NCBI GenBank assembly: GCA_004347965.1
Contig: QNVF01000006.1
Coordinates: forward strand, 1 to 40,252
Source of the DNA: Candidatus Nezhaarchaeota archaeon WYZ-LMO8
GTDB lineage: Archaea; Thermoproteota; Methanomethylicia; Nezhaarchaeales; WYZ-LMO8
Direction: 5' to 3'
DNA length: 40,252 bases
Positions 33,993-40,252 of the stretch are shown in pieces (within the stretch, counting starts at the first letter, position 1; every line of letters starts with the position of its first letter). The position numbers and the translations under genes were made by a program. The notes under the pieces are model-generated. The model was not told where the DNA came from. It was given only the letters and a program-made list of their open reading frames with translations, and made no database searches.

Positions 33993-34776
33993 GGGACCAG
34001 GAGTGGGCGCACGCCCCTCCTAGGATTGCTAATATGCTTCCTAGAGTCATCCCTCCGAAGCACGTGAACCACGATATGAAGCCTATGAAGGGGAGTATGA
34101 GGCCAACAGCTTTAGCTGCACCCTCTCTTGGGTAGGAGAGGAGGAAGAGTGAGGGTAATGCTAGAGCTCCAGCTGTACCGAAGAACTTCGGCCACTCAAT
34201 GAGCCATAGCTGAGGAAGCGTGAGAATTGGGTAGAGACAGAGGAATGCTGCTAGGAGACCTAGGTAGGACCCCCAGAATGGCACCCTAGCCCTCAACCTC
34301 CTCCACTTCTCCCTCAAGAGGAAGTAGCCTATCGTTGGGGGGATAACTATGGCCAACGTGACCATGGGGGTCACAGTCATAGCGTTGAGTATGGCGAACA
34401 AGAAGGGGAGGGGAGGGGGAGGAGCCACTCCAACCAGCATTAGAGCGAGGTACAATAGGACTCCTATAACCACGAAGATTGCTATTAAGGAGCCAACAAC
34501 TACTCTAGGCACTCTCTCAAGCGGAATAAAGCCTGCCTCTATCGAGTCGATGACTATGGTTCCTAAGAGGAGGAAGGTGAGGAAGACGACCGTTATGGTT
34601 ATCGCCGCAAAGAAGGATCCGAGGACGAAGGCGTAGGTGCGAGGTACTACCCCTATTAACATCCATGAAGCCAATGTTGCAAGGAAGAGAAGGGGGAGAA
34701 CAATCCTCCTCCTATTCCAAAGTTCAAGAAACCACATTACGATGCTGCCTATCAAGGAGTACGCATCCCTTCCCAT
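33973..34776 (-). CDS. Polytopic membrane protein of unknown function
   Basis: A 267-residue protein made almost wholly of about eight hydrophobic helices, beginning SLIGSIVMWFLELWNRRR. A proline-rich GVAPPPPLPF loop and a REKWRRLRARV cytoplasmic loop are visible. No transporter or enzyme family is recognised. It is the first of two genes in a minus-strand pair, ahead of the anchored protein at 33374; its promoter likely lies in the AT-rich stretch near 34800-34835. The ATG at 34776 starts after ACCCTTTC. Confidence 0.65.
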   Translation of the reverse strand: MGRDAYSLIGSIVMWFLELWNRRRIVLPLLFLATLASWMLIGVVPRTYAFVLGSFFAAITITVVFLTFLLLGTIVIDSIEAGFIPLERVPRVVVGSLIAIFVVIGVLLYLALMLVGVAPPPPLPFLFAILNAMTVTPMVTLAIVIPPTIGYFLLREKWRRLRARVPFWGSYLGLLAAFLCLYPILTLPQLWLIEWPKFFGTAGALALPSLFLLSYPREGAAKAVGLILPFIGFISWFTCFGGMTLGSILAILGGACAHSWSPSQRGG

Positions 34777-34812
34777 GAAAGGGTCCTCTACATCAAAATA
34801 TTAGTATTTTTG

Positions 34813-34831
34813 TTATTATTATTATTATTAC
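34813..34831. repeat. Short TTA/ATT trinucleotide run
   Basis: (TTA)6 followed by C-T-rich sequence, in the intergenic stretch between the membrane protein gene at 34776 and the HTH-SBP regulator. It is in AT-rich promoter-like DNA and may vary in length. Confidence 0.6.
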
Positions 34832-34939
34832 TTTTATTTCTCTTGCCTTACATTTAAACCTTATCTCATTTCACTCTCGAAGTCTAGCTTTCTTAGATAA
34901 GTACGTAGAGGTACTGAAGATGAACAGAATCGAGTTCCC

Positions 34940-35947
34940 CTACGCTACTCTTCCATAGCCTCTCAATCCTCTTGAGATCCAAGGTATTGCAATCTCAAGT
35001 CTAACAGCCTTCAGATACCTATTGATGTCCTTGACCTCGAAGGTTGGTTGAAAGGTGTATTCTAGAATGCTTTTTCGTACAATGCTTGGCTCTACATCTA
35101 TTAGGTTACTTAGCTTAGTTGCTTGGTCTACATAGTCTCTCTTTGACAATGAATCTATGAGCTTCTCGATCATTAAGTTAGCAAGTTCCTCTTCCACTGG
35201 ATTTACAGCCAGTACACAGCAAGGATAAGGACCTATGTAGTCGCTGAACCTAACCATCCTCTCATGACCCTTAGACTCTAAGATGCTCGCGTAGGGCTCC
35301 CATATGCTTAGCATTTGAACCTCCTTCCTCTCTAACGCTTCGACCATGCGCTGCGGGCTTTCGAAGTAAATAACCTCAACATCGCTAAGACCTCTCTCCC
35401 TCAGATAAGTTGCCAAGCAAGCGTCCATTGTGGAGGCAAATGTTGAGCCAGCCCTCTTAACTTCGTTTAACTTAACTCCCCTCATCAAAACAATGCTTCC
35501 ACCACCACTAACCCCAGATGCTACGATCCTAAACTTCCCCCTAGACGTAGCATAGAAGACCAGCTGTGTTATGAGTGGTGAAAAGCAGGCGTCTATCTTG
35601 CCCTTAACCAAGTCACTCATTACTGCAACTCCATCATTGTAGACCTTCATGTAGACTCCAAAACCTTCCTCTTCAAGTCTAGACTTAAAGTCGAATATGA
35701 AGGGGTATTCAGCAGCTCTCACAATACCAATCCTTATAAGCTTGCTTGGTGACTCTACTCCCTTCAACCAAACCCTGAAGCCGGAGCCGGGAACCCTCCT
35801 TCTAACGATAGTCCCCTTACTTTCAAGCTTCGATAAAAAGTAGGATATAGTCGATTTGGAGAAACCTATGCGCTCAGCTAATTCAGATTGAAGGACCCCC
35901 TTAGCGCCCCTCTCTCTCAAAAGCCTTAGTATGGCTTCCTCTGCCAT
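34940..35947 (-). CDS. HTH regulator fused to a substrate-binding-protein domain (NMT1/SsuA-like)
   Basis: The 335-residue protein joins a winged HTH (about 1-62; GVLQSELAERIGFSKSTISY, helix-turn-helix at 18-38) to a type II binding-protein fold (about 70-310) of the NMT1/ThiY/SsuA group. No signal peptide is present, so the ligand domain is cytoplasmic. Marks of the fold are MSDLVKGKIDACFSPLITQL, the ALERKEVQMLSIWEPYAS hinge, and PYPCCVLAV near 240-248. This is the architecture expected for a one-component ligand-responsive repressor. It is divergent from the DUF3311-symporter-Thi4 genes across a palindrome, its likely operator. The ligand may be a thiamine precursor or related compound. ATG 35947 is about 25 bp from the TATA, consistent with leaderless translation. 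Confidence 0.85.
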   Translation of the reverse strand: MAEEAILRLLRERGAKGVLQSELAERIGFSKSTISYFLSKLESKGTIVRRRVPGSGFRVWLKGVESPSKLIRIGIVRAAEYPFIFDFKSRLEEEGFGVYMKVYNDGVAVMSDLVKGKIDACFSPLITQLVFYATSRGKFRIVASGVSGGGSIVLMRGVKLNEVKRAGSTFASTMDACLATYLRERGLSDVEVIYFESPQRMVEALERKEVQMLSIWEPYASILESKGHERMVRFSDYIGPYPCCVLAVNPVEEELANLMIEKLIDSLSKRDYVDQATKLSNLIDVEPSIVRKSILEYTFQPTFEVKDINRYLKAVRLEIAIPWISRGLRGYGRVA

Positions 35948-35970
35948 CTCCTAGGGAATTGATGGAAAAA

Positions 35971-35980
35971 CTTATATATT
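35971..35980. promoter_or_regulatory. Shared TATA box of the HTH-SBP regulator and the DUF3311-symporter operon
   Basis: CTTATATATT can be read as TATA in both directions. It lies 24-33 bp from the regulator start (35947) and about 25-30 bp before the predicted plus-strand start site near 36003. This favours ATG 36013 over TTG 35959 as the start of the small membrane protein. Confidence 0.6.
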
Positions 35981-35985
35981 TTCTT

Positions 35986-36007
35986 TTCGAATTGGTAGTA
36001 ATTCGAA
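35986..36007. promoter_or_regulatory. Perfect 8-6-8 palindrome, candidate operator
   Basis: TTCGAATT (35986-35993), spacer GGTAGT, AATTCGAA (36000-36007). It begins five bases after the shared TATA box and covers the predicted plus-strand transcription start, the classic position for steric repression. The adjacent HTH-SBP protein is the obvious candidate binder. Its sequence is seen directly; the binding is inferred. Confidence 0.6.
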
Positions 36008-36012
36008 GAAAA

Positions 36013-36189
36013 ATGAAGAGCTGGTTAGTAATCACTTGCTTCATAGCCTTACTATTGCTAGCCTACTTATTCCCTTACACAATCCTAAGATCTCCAGAGC
36101 TTACTTGGTTCACGTACCTCTTCTGGTGTATTGATGCGCTGGTAGCCATAGCCTTAATGTTCTACGTTATGAGAAGCTGGAGGGTCTAA
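36013..36189 (+). CDS. Small membrane protein, DUF3311-like
   Basis: From ATG 36013 it has 58 residues: MKSWLVITCFIALLLLAYLF is the first helix, and a second helix CIDALVAIALMFYVMRSW ends the chain. DUF3311-like proteins are found immediately before sodium:solute symporter genes, as here, and presumably assist the carrier. A longer frame from TTG 35959 exists but would run over the TATA box and palindrome. The next gene follows after one base; a GGAGGG near its end is that gene's ribosome site. Confidence 0.7.
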   Translation: MKSWLVITCFIALLLLAYLFPYTILRSPELTWFTYLFWCIDALVAIALMFYVMRSWRV

Positions 36190-36190
36190 A

Positions 36191-37687
36191 TTGGACCCTA
36201 TGACCGTTTTAGTCTCAATAATAGCTTTTCTTGCTATATGCTTCTTCATAGCTCATCAAGGCAAGCTAAGGACTGAGAGGACCATTGAGGATTACTTCAT
36301 AGCTAGAAGGAGAATAGGGGGCTTCATAGCGGCTATGACCTACTCAGCTACAACATATAGCGCTTTCATGATGGTTGGTCTCGTTGGATTGACAGCTATA
36401 CACGGTGTTGGAGCATTAGGCTTCGAGCTCGTGTACTTGATGGGCTTGATGCTTGCTGTTCTACTTGGCTTGAGGTTCTACGTTGCTGGTAAAAAGCGGA
36501 ACATCATCACACCAGCTCAACTGCTTACGGAGAGGTATGGGAGTCCATTGCTTGGAATGACAGTTGCCATTCTCTATCACGTTTTCCTGATACCCTACAT
36601 GGCAGCTCAGTTGATAGGTGTGGGTGTTTTGGTTAGCGGATTGACTAATAACGCCATACCATTCGAGATAGGTGCACTGCTAGTAATTGTAGCGACCCTT
36701 GCCTACACATTATGGGGTGGAATGAGGGCCGTTGCTTGGACGGATACACTGCAAGCTATCGTGATGCTTGCATCGTCCCTCACAATGCTCTTCATAGCGT
36801 TTCAGCTAGCTGGAGGTGTGGGTGCGGTCTTTGAAAAGTTAGCTCAAGATTCGAGTGTGCTAGGAGTTCCTGGTCCTCACAATAGGTTTACGCTAATAGC
36901 GTTCATCAGCATGACCGTGCCCTGGTTCTTCTTCTGCGTATCCAATCCCCAAGTTGTTCAAAGATTCTACATACCGAAGTCTGTTGGAGCTCTTAGGAAC
37001 ATGATAGGAGGCTTCTTAATCTTTGGCTTCATCTATACGGTGATAGTGACTCTGTTAGGTCTCGTCGCTCACATACTTGTTCCTCACATCAGAGATCCGA
37101 ACATGGTCACTCCCACACTACTCACCATGATATGGGAGCCTATAGCAATACTCGTACTCCTAGGAATATTGGCTGCTAGCATATCGACCCTCGACTCGAT
37201 AATGCTCACTCTTAGTTCTGAGTTTGCAATGAACGTTGTGAAGGTCGTAAGGCCAAGATACGACGAACTCAAAGCTTTAATGATTAGCAGAGCTTTCATG
37301 ATAGTCATAGTGTTAGCGACGATAGTATTCTCCTTCACTAGGGGCTTCATAGTGGAGCTAGCAGTTATGTCCTCAAGCTGGCTTCTACAGTTTGTTCCAG
37401 CCTTCATAGCTGCTCTGGTGTGGAAGCGTGCAAATAAGATCTCAGCTTACGCTAGCATAGTAGTAGGTGTTGCCGTAACCGGGATACTAACCCTTGCGCG
37501 CTACATACTACAACCAGGTAAACTGAGTTCGTGGATGCAAACTATATTACAACTCGATCCAGGGGTTTGGGGTCTCTTAGCAGCAACGCTGACCTTGCTA
37601 GCCTTTTCTGTCTCTACGAAGACTGATGAGAGGGGGCAACGCTTCGTTAAGGAGATCGAAGAAGCATTAAGAGAGCTTCTTAAGTAA
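36191..37687 (+). CDS. Sodium:solute symporter family transporter
   Basis: The 498-residue SSS-family carrier shows about 13 hydrophobic helices and family motifs: EDYFIARRRIGGFIAAMTYS near the N-terminus, GLRFYVAGKKRNIITPAQLL, TLWGGMRAVAWTDTLQAIV (about 170-188), and ASISTLDSIMLTLSSEF near 330. It imports an organic solute with Na+; the substrate is not readable, but the flanking regulator and Thi4 gene suggest a vitamin-related compound or acid. The start is TTG 36191, seven bases after GGAGGG (36179-36184). It is cotranscribed with the small membrane protein. Confidence 0.92.
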   Translation: MDPMTVLVSIIAFLAICFFIAHQGKLRTERTIEDYFIARRRIGGFIAAMTYSATTYSAFMMVGLVGLTAIHGVGALGFELVYLMGLMLAVLLGLRFYVAGKKRNIITPAQLLTERYGSPLLGMTVAILYHVFLIPYMAAQLIGVGVLVSGLTNNAIPFEIGALLVIVATLAYTLWGGMRAVAWTDTLQAIVMLASSLTMLFIAFQLAGGVGAVFEKLAQDSSVLGVPGPHNRFTLIAFISMTVPWFFFCVSNPQVVQRFYIPKSVGALRNMIGGFLIFGFIYTVIVTLLGLVAHILVPHIRDPNMVTPTLLTMIWEPIAILVLLGILAASISTLDSIMLTLSSEFAMNVVKVVRPRYDELKALMISRAFMIVIVLATIVFSFTRGFIVELAVMSSSWLLQFVPAFIAALVWKRANKISAYASIVVGVAVTGILTLARYILQPGKLSSWMQTILQLDPGVWGLLAATLTLLAFSVSTKTDERGQRFVKEIEEALRELLK

Positions 37688-37758
37688 CTTCTTAAACGAT
37701 TTAAATCTCACTTAGCTTAAAATTACTCATACTTAGCTTTCTTCAGGAGCTGACGTCT

Positions 37759-38544
37759 GTGATAGTAAGGAGCCTACCTGAGGATGAGATTACCAAGATA
37801 ATAGTTGAGCACGCTTGTAAAGACTGGATTAAGATATCAAGGACTGACATCATAATTGTTGGAGCAGGACCCTCAGGTATGACGGCAGCAAGATACTTGG
37901 CTAAGAAGGGCTTTGAAGTAGTGCTTTTTGAAAGGAGATTGAGCTTCGGTGGTGGTATAGGAGGAGGCGGCATGCTCTTCCACAAGGTTGTGCTGGGAGA
38001 GCCAGCCGATCAAATATTGAGAGAGGTTGGCTGCAAGCTAACTCCAGTTGGTAATGGGATCTACGTAGCAGATGCAGCAGAAATGCTTGCTAAGCTAGCT
38101 TCAGGAGCAATTGATGCAGGTGCCAAGGTGATACTAGGTGTTAGCGTGGACGACGTGATATTTAGGGAGAACCCATTGAGGGTTGAAGGGGTAAGCATAC
38201 AGTGGAGTGCGGTTCAAATAGCTGGCCTCCACGTAGACCCAATGTTCGTTAGATCTAGAGCAGTGATAGACGCTACAGGTCACGATGCTGAGGTTGTGAC
38301 TGTTGCTTCTAAGAAGATACCCGATGTGTCGATAACCCTCATGGGGGAGAAATCTGCTTACAGTGAATTATCAGAGCAGCTAGTCGTAGAGAAGACGGGA
38401 AAGGTTATAGAAGGTCTTTACGTTGCTGGAATGGCGGTAGCAGCGGTTTATGGTCTTCCAAGAATGGGACCCATATTCGGCTCAATGCTTCTATCGGGGA
38501 GAAGGGTAGCTGAGATCGTTGAGAAGGATTTGAGAGAAAGATGA
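37759..38544 (+). CDS. thi4: Thiamine thiazole synthase (Thi4), sulfide-type
   Basis: The 261-residue enzyme makes the ADP-thiazole precursor of thiamine from NAD and glycine. Seen are the dinucleotide motif [17 protein letters not shown] (about 31-47), [12 protein letters not shown], and the C-terminal [19 protein letters not shown] and [11 protein letters not shown]. At the position of the suicidal Cys of yeast Thi4 it has His158 (AGLHVDP), as in the Methanocaldococcus enzyme, which uses free sulfide catalytically with iron. GTG 37759 is supported by GGAG (37746-37749). It overlaps the following small gene by four bases (ATGA). The ribose-1,5-bisphosphate isomerase label sometimes given to this family does not apply. 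Confidence 0.93.
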   Translation: MIVRSLPEDEITKIIVEHACKDWIKISRTDIIIVGAGPSGMTAARYLAKKGFEVVLFERRLSFGGGIGGGGMLFHKVVLGEPADQILREVGCKLTPVGNGIYVADAAEMLAKLASGAIDAGAKVILGVSVDDVIFRENPLRVEGVSIQWSAVQIAGLHVDPMFVRSRAVIDATGHDAEVVTVASKKIPDVSITLMGEKSAYSELSEQLVVEKTGKVIEGLYVAGMAVAAVYGLPRMGPIFGSMLLSGRRVAEIVEKDLRER

Positions 38545-38675
38545 TTTGCGCGATATGCAGAGCTAGAGTAGCTCAAATGGTCTGTAGAAGGTGCTCAAGG
38601 CATATCTGCCAACAATGTCATGCAGGGCACGGTCTCTGTACACTTTGCAAGCGAGAGCTGCCGAGAGCAACTTAA
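38541..38675 (+). CDS. 44-residue Cys/His-rich zinc-binding protein
   Basis: A short gene overlapping the Thi4 stop (ATGA). The product [18 protein letters not shown] continues with [16 protein letters not shown] and ends ELPRAT. It has four CxxC pairs and three His, arranged as CxxC-x8-CxxC-x4-CxxC-x6-CxxC, a B-box/RING-like cross-brace pattern able to hold two zinc ions. No family is recognised. The translational coupling suggests a partner for Thi4, perhaps in metal or sulfide handling, which is speculative. A T-rich tract (38679-38690) follows. Confidence 0.8.
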   Translation: MICAICRARVAQMVCRRCSRHICQQCHAGHGLCTLCKRELPRAT

Positions 38676-38678
38676 GCC

Positions 38679-38690
38679 TTTTTGCTTTTT
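38679..38690 (+). terminator. T-rich terminator after the thi4-zinc protein pair
   Basis: TTTTTGCTTTTT four bases after the stop of the zinc protein, the form of an archaeal intrinsic terminator. The next gene starts at 38714. Confidence 0.55.
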
Positions 38691-38713
38691 AGAGTACTTA
38701 TTTGTGAGAGAAC

Positions 38714-39466
38714 TTGAATGACGAGATTCTTAAGCTACCTATAGTTAAGAAGAACGAAGTTGAGATATCCAAGATACTTGTTGGGACATCACCCTTCATA
38801 GCTGCAGGTCAATTCGAGAAAAGCTACTTATACTATCTCGAGTTCGTGATGAAGAGAGGTGAAGTGGCTAAGATATTGTCCTGGTGCTTAAATAATGGAT
38901 TCACTTGGATTCAGGCTATTGACGTAAGCTTCCTAGCAAGCGAAATAGGCATAGCTTATGAGCATGCTAGTCAACCTCCCATAATAGTCCTTAGTACGTG
39001 GGACAAACCTAATAGAGCTATTGAGAGGTTCAAGAAGTTCGACGTGAAAATTGTTTTGGCTCATGCATCAGTAGTCGATCACCTTGATGTCCCTCTAATT
39101 AAAAAGTTTCTAGCTCAAGTTAGAGAATTGGGATTTACTCCTGGAATTGCAACCCATACACCTAACAAGACCCTACATAAGCTGAAGCATGTTGATGAGA
39201 TAAGGGTCGTAATGGTGCCTTTAAATTATGCAGGGCTATTTAATGAGGACGTTGATGAAACCCTTGAAATTTTGAAAGAGATGAACGTTGTCGTAATAGC
39301 TAAGAAGGTTCTTGGAGCTGGAAGGCTACCGGTAGAAAGATCTCTTCTATGGGCTCTCAGTAGACCTGAGATAGACTCTATTGCTTTAGGAGTAGCTTCA
39401 CTTAGCGAAGCGGAATACACATTGCTCTTAGCTCGTCAGCTAGCTTGTAGAGCTAGCGTTAACTGA
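38714..39466 (+). CDS. Aldo/keto reductase-like TIM-barrel protein, function unknown
   Basis: The 250-residue product looks like a TIM barrel: the N-terminal LVGTSPFIAAGQF, the alternating strands VIVLSTW-like and VKIVLAHASV, and the C-terminal VIAKKVLGAGRLPVERSLLW followed by EIDSIALGVASLSEAEYTLL, which resembles the end of aldo/keto reductases. The DYKH tetrad of that family is not evident, so it may not be an oxidoreductase. TTG 38714 is the start. Its 3' end overlaps that of the DUF4443 gene by 27 bp, tail to tail. It is separated from the Thi4 genes by a likely terminator. Confidence 0.7.
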   Translation: MNDEILKLPIVKKNEVEISKILVGTSPFIAAGQFEKSYLYYLEFVMKRGEVAKILSWCLNNGFTWIQAIDVSFLASEIGIAYEHASQPPIIVLSTWDKPNRAIERFKKFDVKIVLAHASVVDHLDVPLIKKFLAQVRELGFTPGIATHTPNKTLHKLKHVDEIRVVMVPLNYAGLFNEDVDETLEILKEMNVVVIAKKVLGAGRLPVERSLLWALSRPEIDSIALGVASLSEAEYTLLLARQLACRASVN

Positions 39467-40099
39467 CTTAGACTGTTCCAATGCTAAGCTCCATGCAGCC
39501 ATTAACGCGCCTCTTTCAGCCATTGAGTATTGGTCTGCGATACCTATCAGAATAGCGTCTCCTTCTTGAGGCTTAATAGCATCAAAGATGTACTTTGAGA
39601 CGTCAGGCCATCTAGCCATGACGTCATCCTCCACGGTCGGTATGGCTAGCTTCCCTTTAACTAGGAGCATGGTTATCAAGGCCTTTGCCCCCCTTCTAAC
39701 TGCTTCGTCTCTAAGCTTGATGACGTCAACTCTGGGTGGAGCACCTTTAACTAGAACTCCAACGCCAACACCACTGATACCGAAGCTCTCTACGGGAACT
39801 CTAGTTATACATGAGATCTTAGAGACAATGACATCAGCTACATCTCGCCCACTAGGTGTTAAAGAGCACCCCTTCCTTGATTCCTCTATTAAGCCCATGG
39901 ACTTCATTCTTGTGATTAAAGTCCTAGTAGATCCCTCACCTAACATCAAGATCTTAGACAGCCTGGTTCTTCCGATGGATCCCTCCTTGAGCAAGGTCAT
40001 TAATAGCTTAATCACGTGATACTCATCGAACTTAGGTGAAGGACCAATAGCACTAGATGTGAGCGTCTCAATGATACTTACAACCTTACTTAACATCAT
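39440..40099 (-). CDS. Winged-HTH protein with DUF4443-like C-terminal domain
   Basis: The 219-residue protein has a winged HTH in about residues 28-95 (KEGSIGRTRLSKILMLGEGS and the following GLIEESRKGCSLTPSG wing) and a C-terminal domain of about 100 residues with GVGVLVKGAPPRVDVIKLRD and GDAILIGIADQYSMAERGAL, matching DUF4443 of archaeal regulators. The C-terminal part probably senses a small ligand, unknown. ATG 40099 starts the gene, and ATG 40096 is next in frame. Its target may be itself, as its neighbours are convergent or transcribed away. Confidence 0.78.
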   Translation of the reverse strand: MMLSKVVSIIETLTSSAIGPSPKFDEYHVIKLLMTLLKEGSIGRTRLSKILMLGEGSTRTLITRMKSMGLIEESRKGCSLTPSGRDVADVIVSKISCITRVPVESFGISGVGVGVLVKGAPPRVDVIKLRDEAVRRGAKALITMLLVKGKLAIPTVEDDVMARWPDVSKYIFDAIKPQEGDAILIGIADQYSMAERGALMAAWSLALEQSKSVNASSTS

Positions 40100-40157
40100 A
40101 AGTGTCTCACGTAGTTTCTCTCACTGTAATTTTTATACGTTGAATAAGCTCTTTAGC

Positions 40158-40252
40158 TTAATGGTTGCTTCTACGGTTTAAGCATTGCCCACCATAGTGC
40201 TTTGAGTAGTACTCGTTTACATCCACATAACATCCACAATAAGGGCAAAGCA
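40158..40252 (-). CDS. 3' end of a zinc-ribbon protein (truncated by window edge)
   Basis: The minus strand is open from the window edge to a TAA at 40158. The last 31 residues include LCPYCGCYVDVNEYYSKHYG followed by GQCLNRRSNH, a CxxC pair plus another Cys and His residues, as in a C-terminal zinc ribbon or zinc finger. The body is outside the window, so the function cannot be given. Confidence 0.6.
   Translation of the reverse strand, partial: LCPYCGCYVDVNEYYSKHYGGQCLNRRSNH

Noticed and set aside
33838-34067. Two plus-strand frames over the hairpin between membrane protein genes
   Set aside because: They are antisense to the two membrane protein genes and cross the hairpin; no ribosome sites or family likeness.
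1-40252. CRISPR array, tRNA or rRNA genes, prophage
   Set aside because: No direct-repeat arrays, no tRNA T-arm GTTCRANTC blocks in a tRNA context, and no phage structural genes were seen by eye; a tRNAscan or Infernal run would be decisive.

Overview
The window looks like part of an archaeal chromosome, most plausibly from an uncultured TACK-type lineage. The sequence support is: TATA-type promoters close to starts, frequent TTG and GTG starts with GGAGG-like ribosome sites, an archaeal ATP-dependent DNA ligase, archaeal HMG-CoA reductase, an AlaDH of the ornithine-cyclodeaminase fold, a sulfide-type Thi4, and archaeal families such as DUF131, DUF1922, DUF2099, DUF4443 and UPF0280. DUF2099 (methanogenesis marker 8) hints at a methanogen-related background but does not prove it. 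No tRNA, rRNA, CRISPR array or prophage was seen.

Layout. 1-3063: the end of an aminotransferase, then a divergent pair (COG1900 homocysteine synthesis protein and COG2122/UPF0280) sharing one TATA box; together they point to sulfide assimilation into homocysteine. 3426-6640: an NMT1/SsuA-type ABC importer (binding protein, permease, ATPase) with a downstream HTH regulator in the same run. 6721-7977: HMG-CoA reductase for isoprenoid lipids. 8159-8789: a VapBC-like pair, then about 700 bp without a gene. 9484-14431: housekeeping and archaeal conserved genes (endonuclease III, DUF1922, DUF2099, PHP, DUF131, a GINS-like/DUF131 membrane fusion, an SFM1-like methyltransferase, a DUF89 phosphatase).

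14481-19951 is more plastic: a decayed TnpB, an unknown protein, a Trm14-like tRNA methyltransferase, a gene-poor stretch of about 0.8 kb, and an isolated FAD oxidoreductase. 19952-28454: CysRS, a LutA/LutB-like iron-sulfur pair without LutC, DNA ligase next to an archaeo-eukaryotic-type primase-like protein, and a PaaK-like CoA ligase whose first ten codons are in another frame. 28535-33209: an unknown protein, a DUF457 membrane protein, an ASCH-HTH fusion, then a minus-strand run of thymidylate synthase, creatininase-family hydrolase and alanine dehydrogenase.

33374-40252: two membrane proteins separated by a strong hairpin; then the most interesting locus, a HTH protein fused to a periplasmic-binding-protein domain, divergent from a DUF3311/sodium-solute symporter pair across a shared TATA box with a perfect 8-6-8 palindrome, followed by Thi4, a 44-residue Cys/His-rich zinc protein and a TIM-barrel protein. 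I infer a ligand-sensing, possibly thiamine-linked, uptake locus. The window closes with a DUF4443 regulator and the zinc-ribbon tail of a truncated gene.
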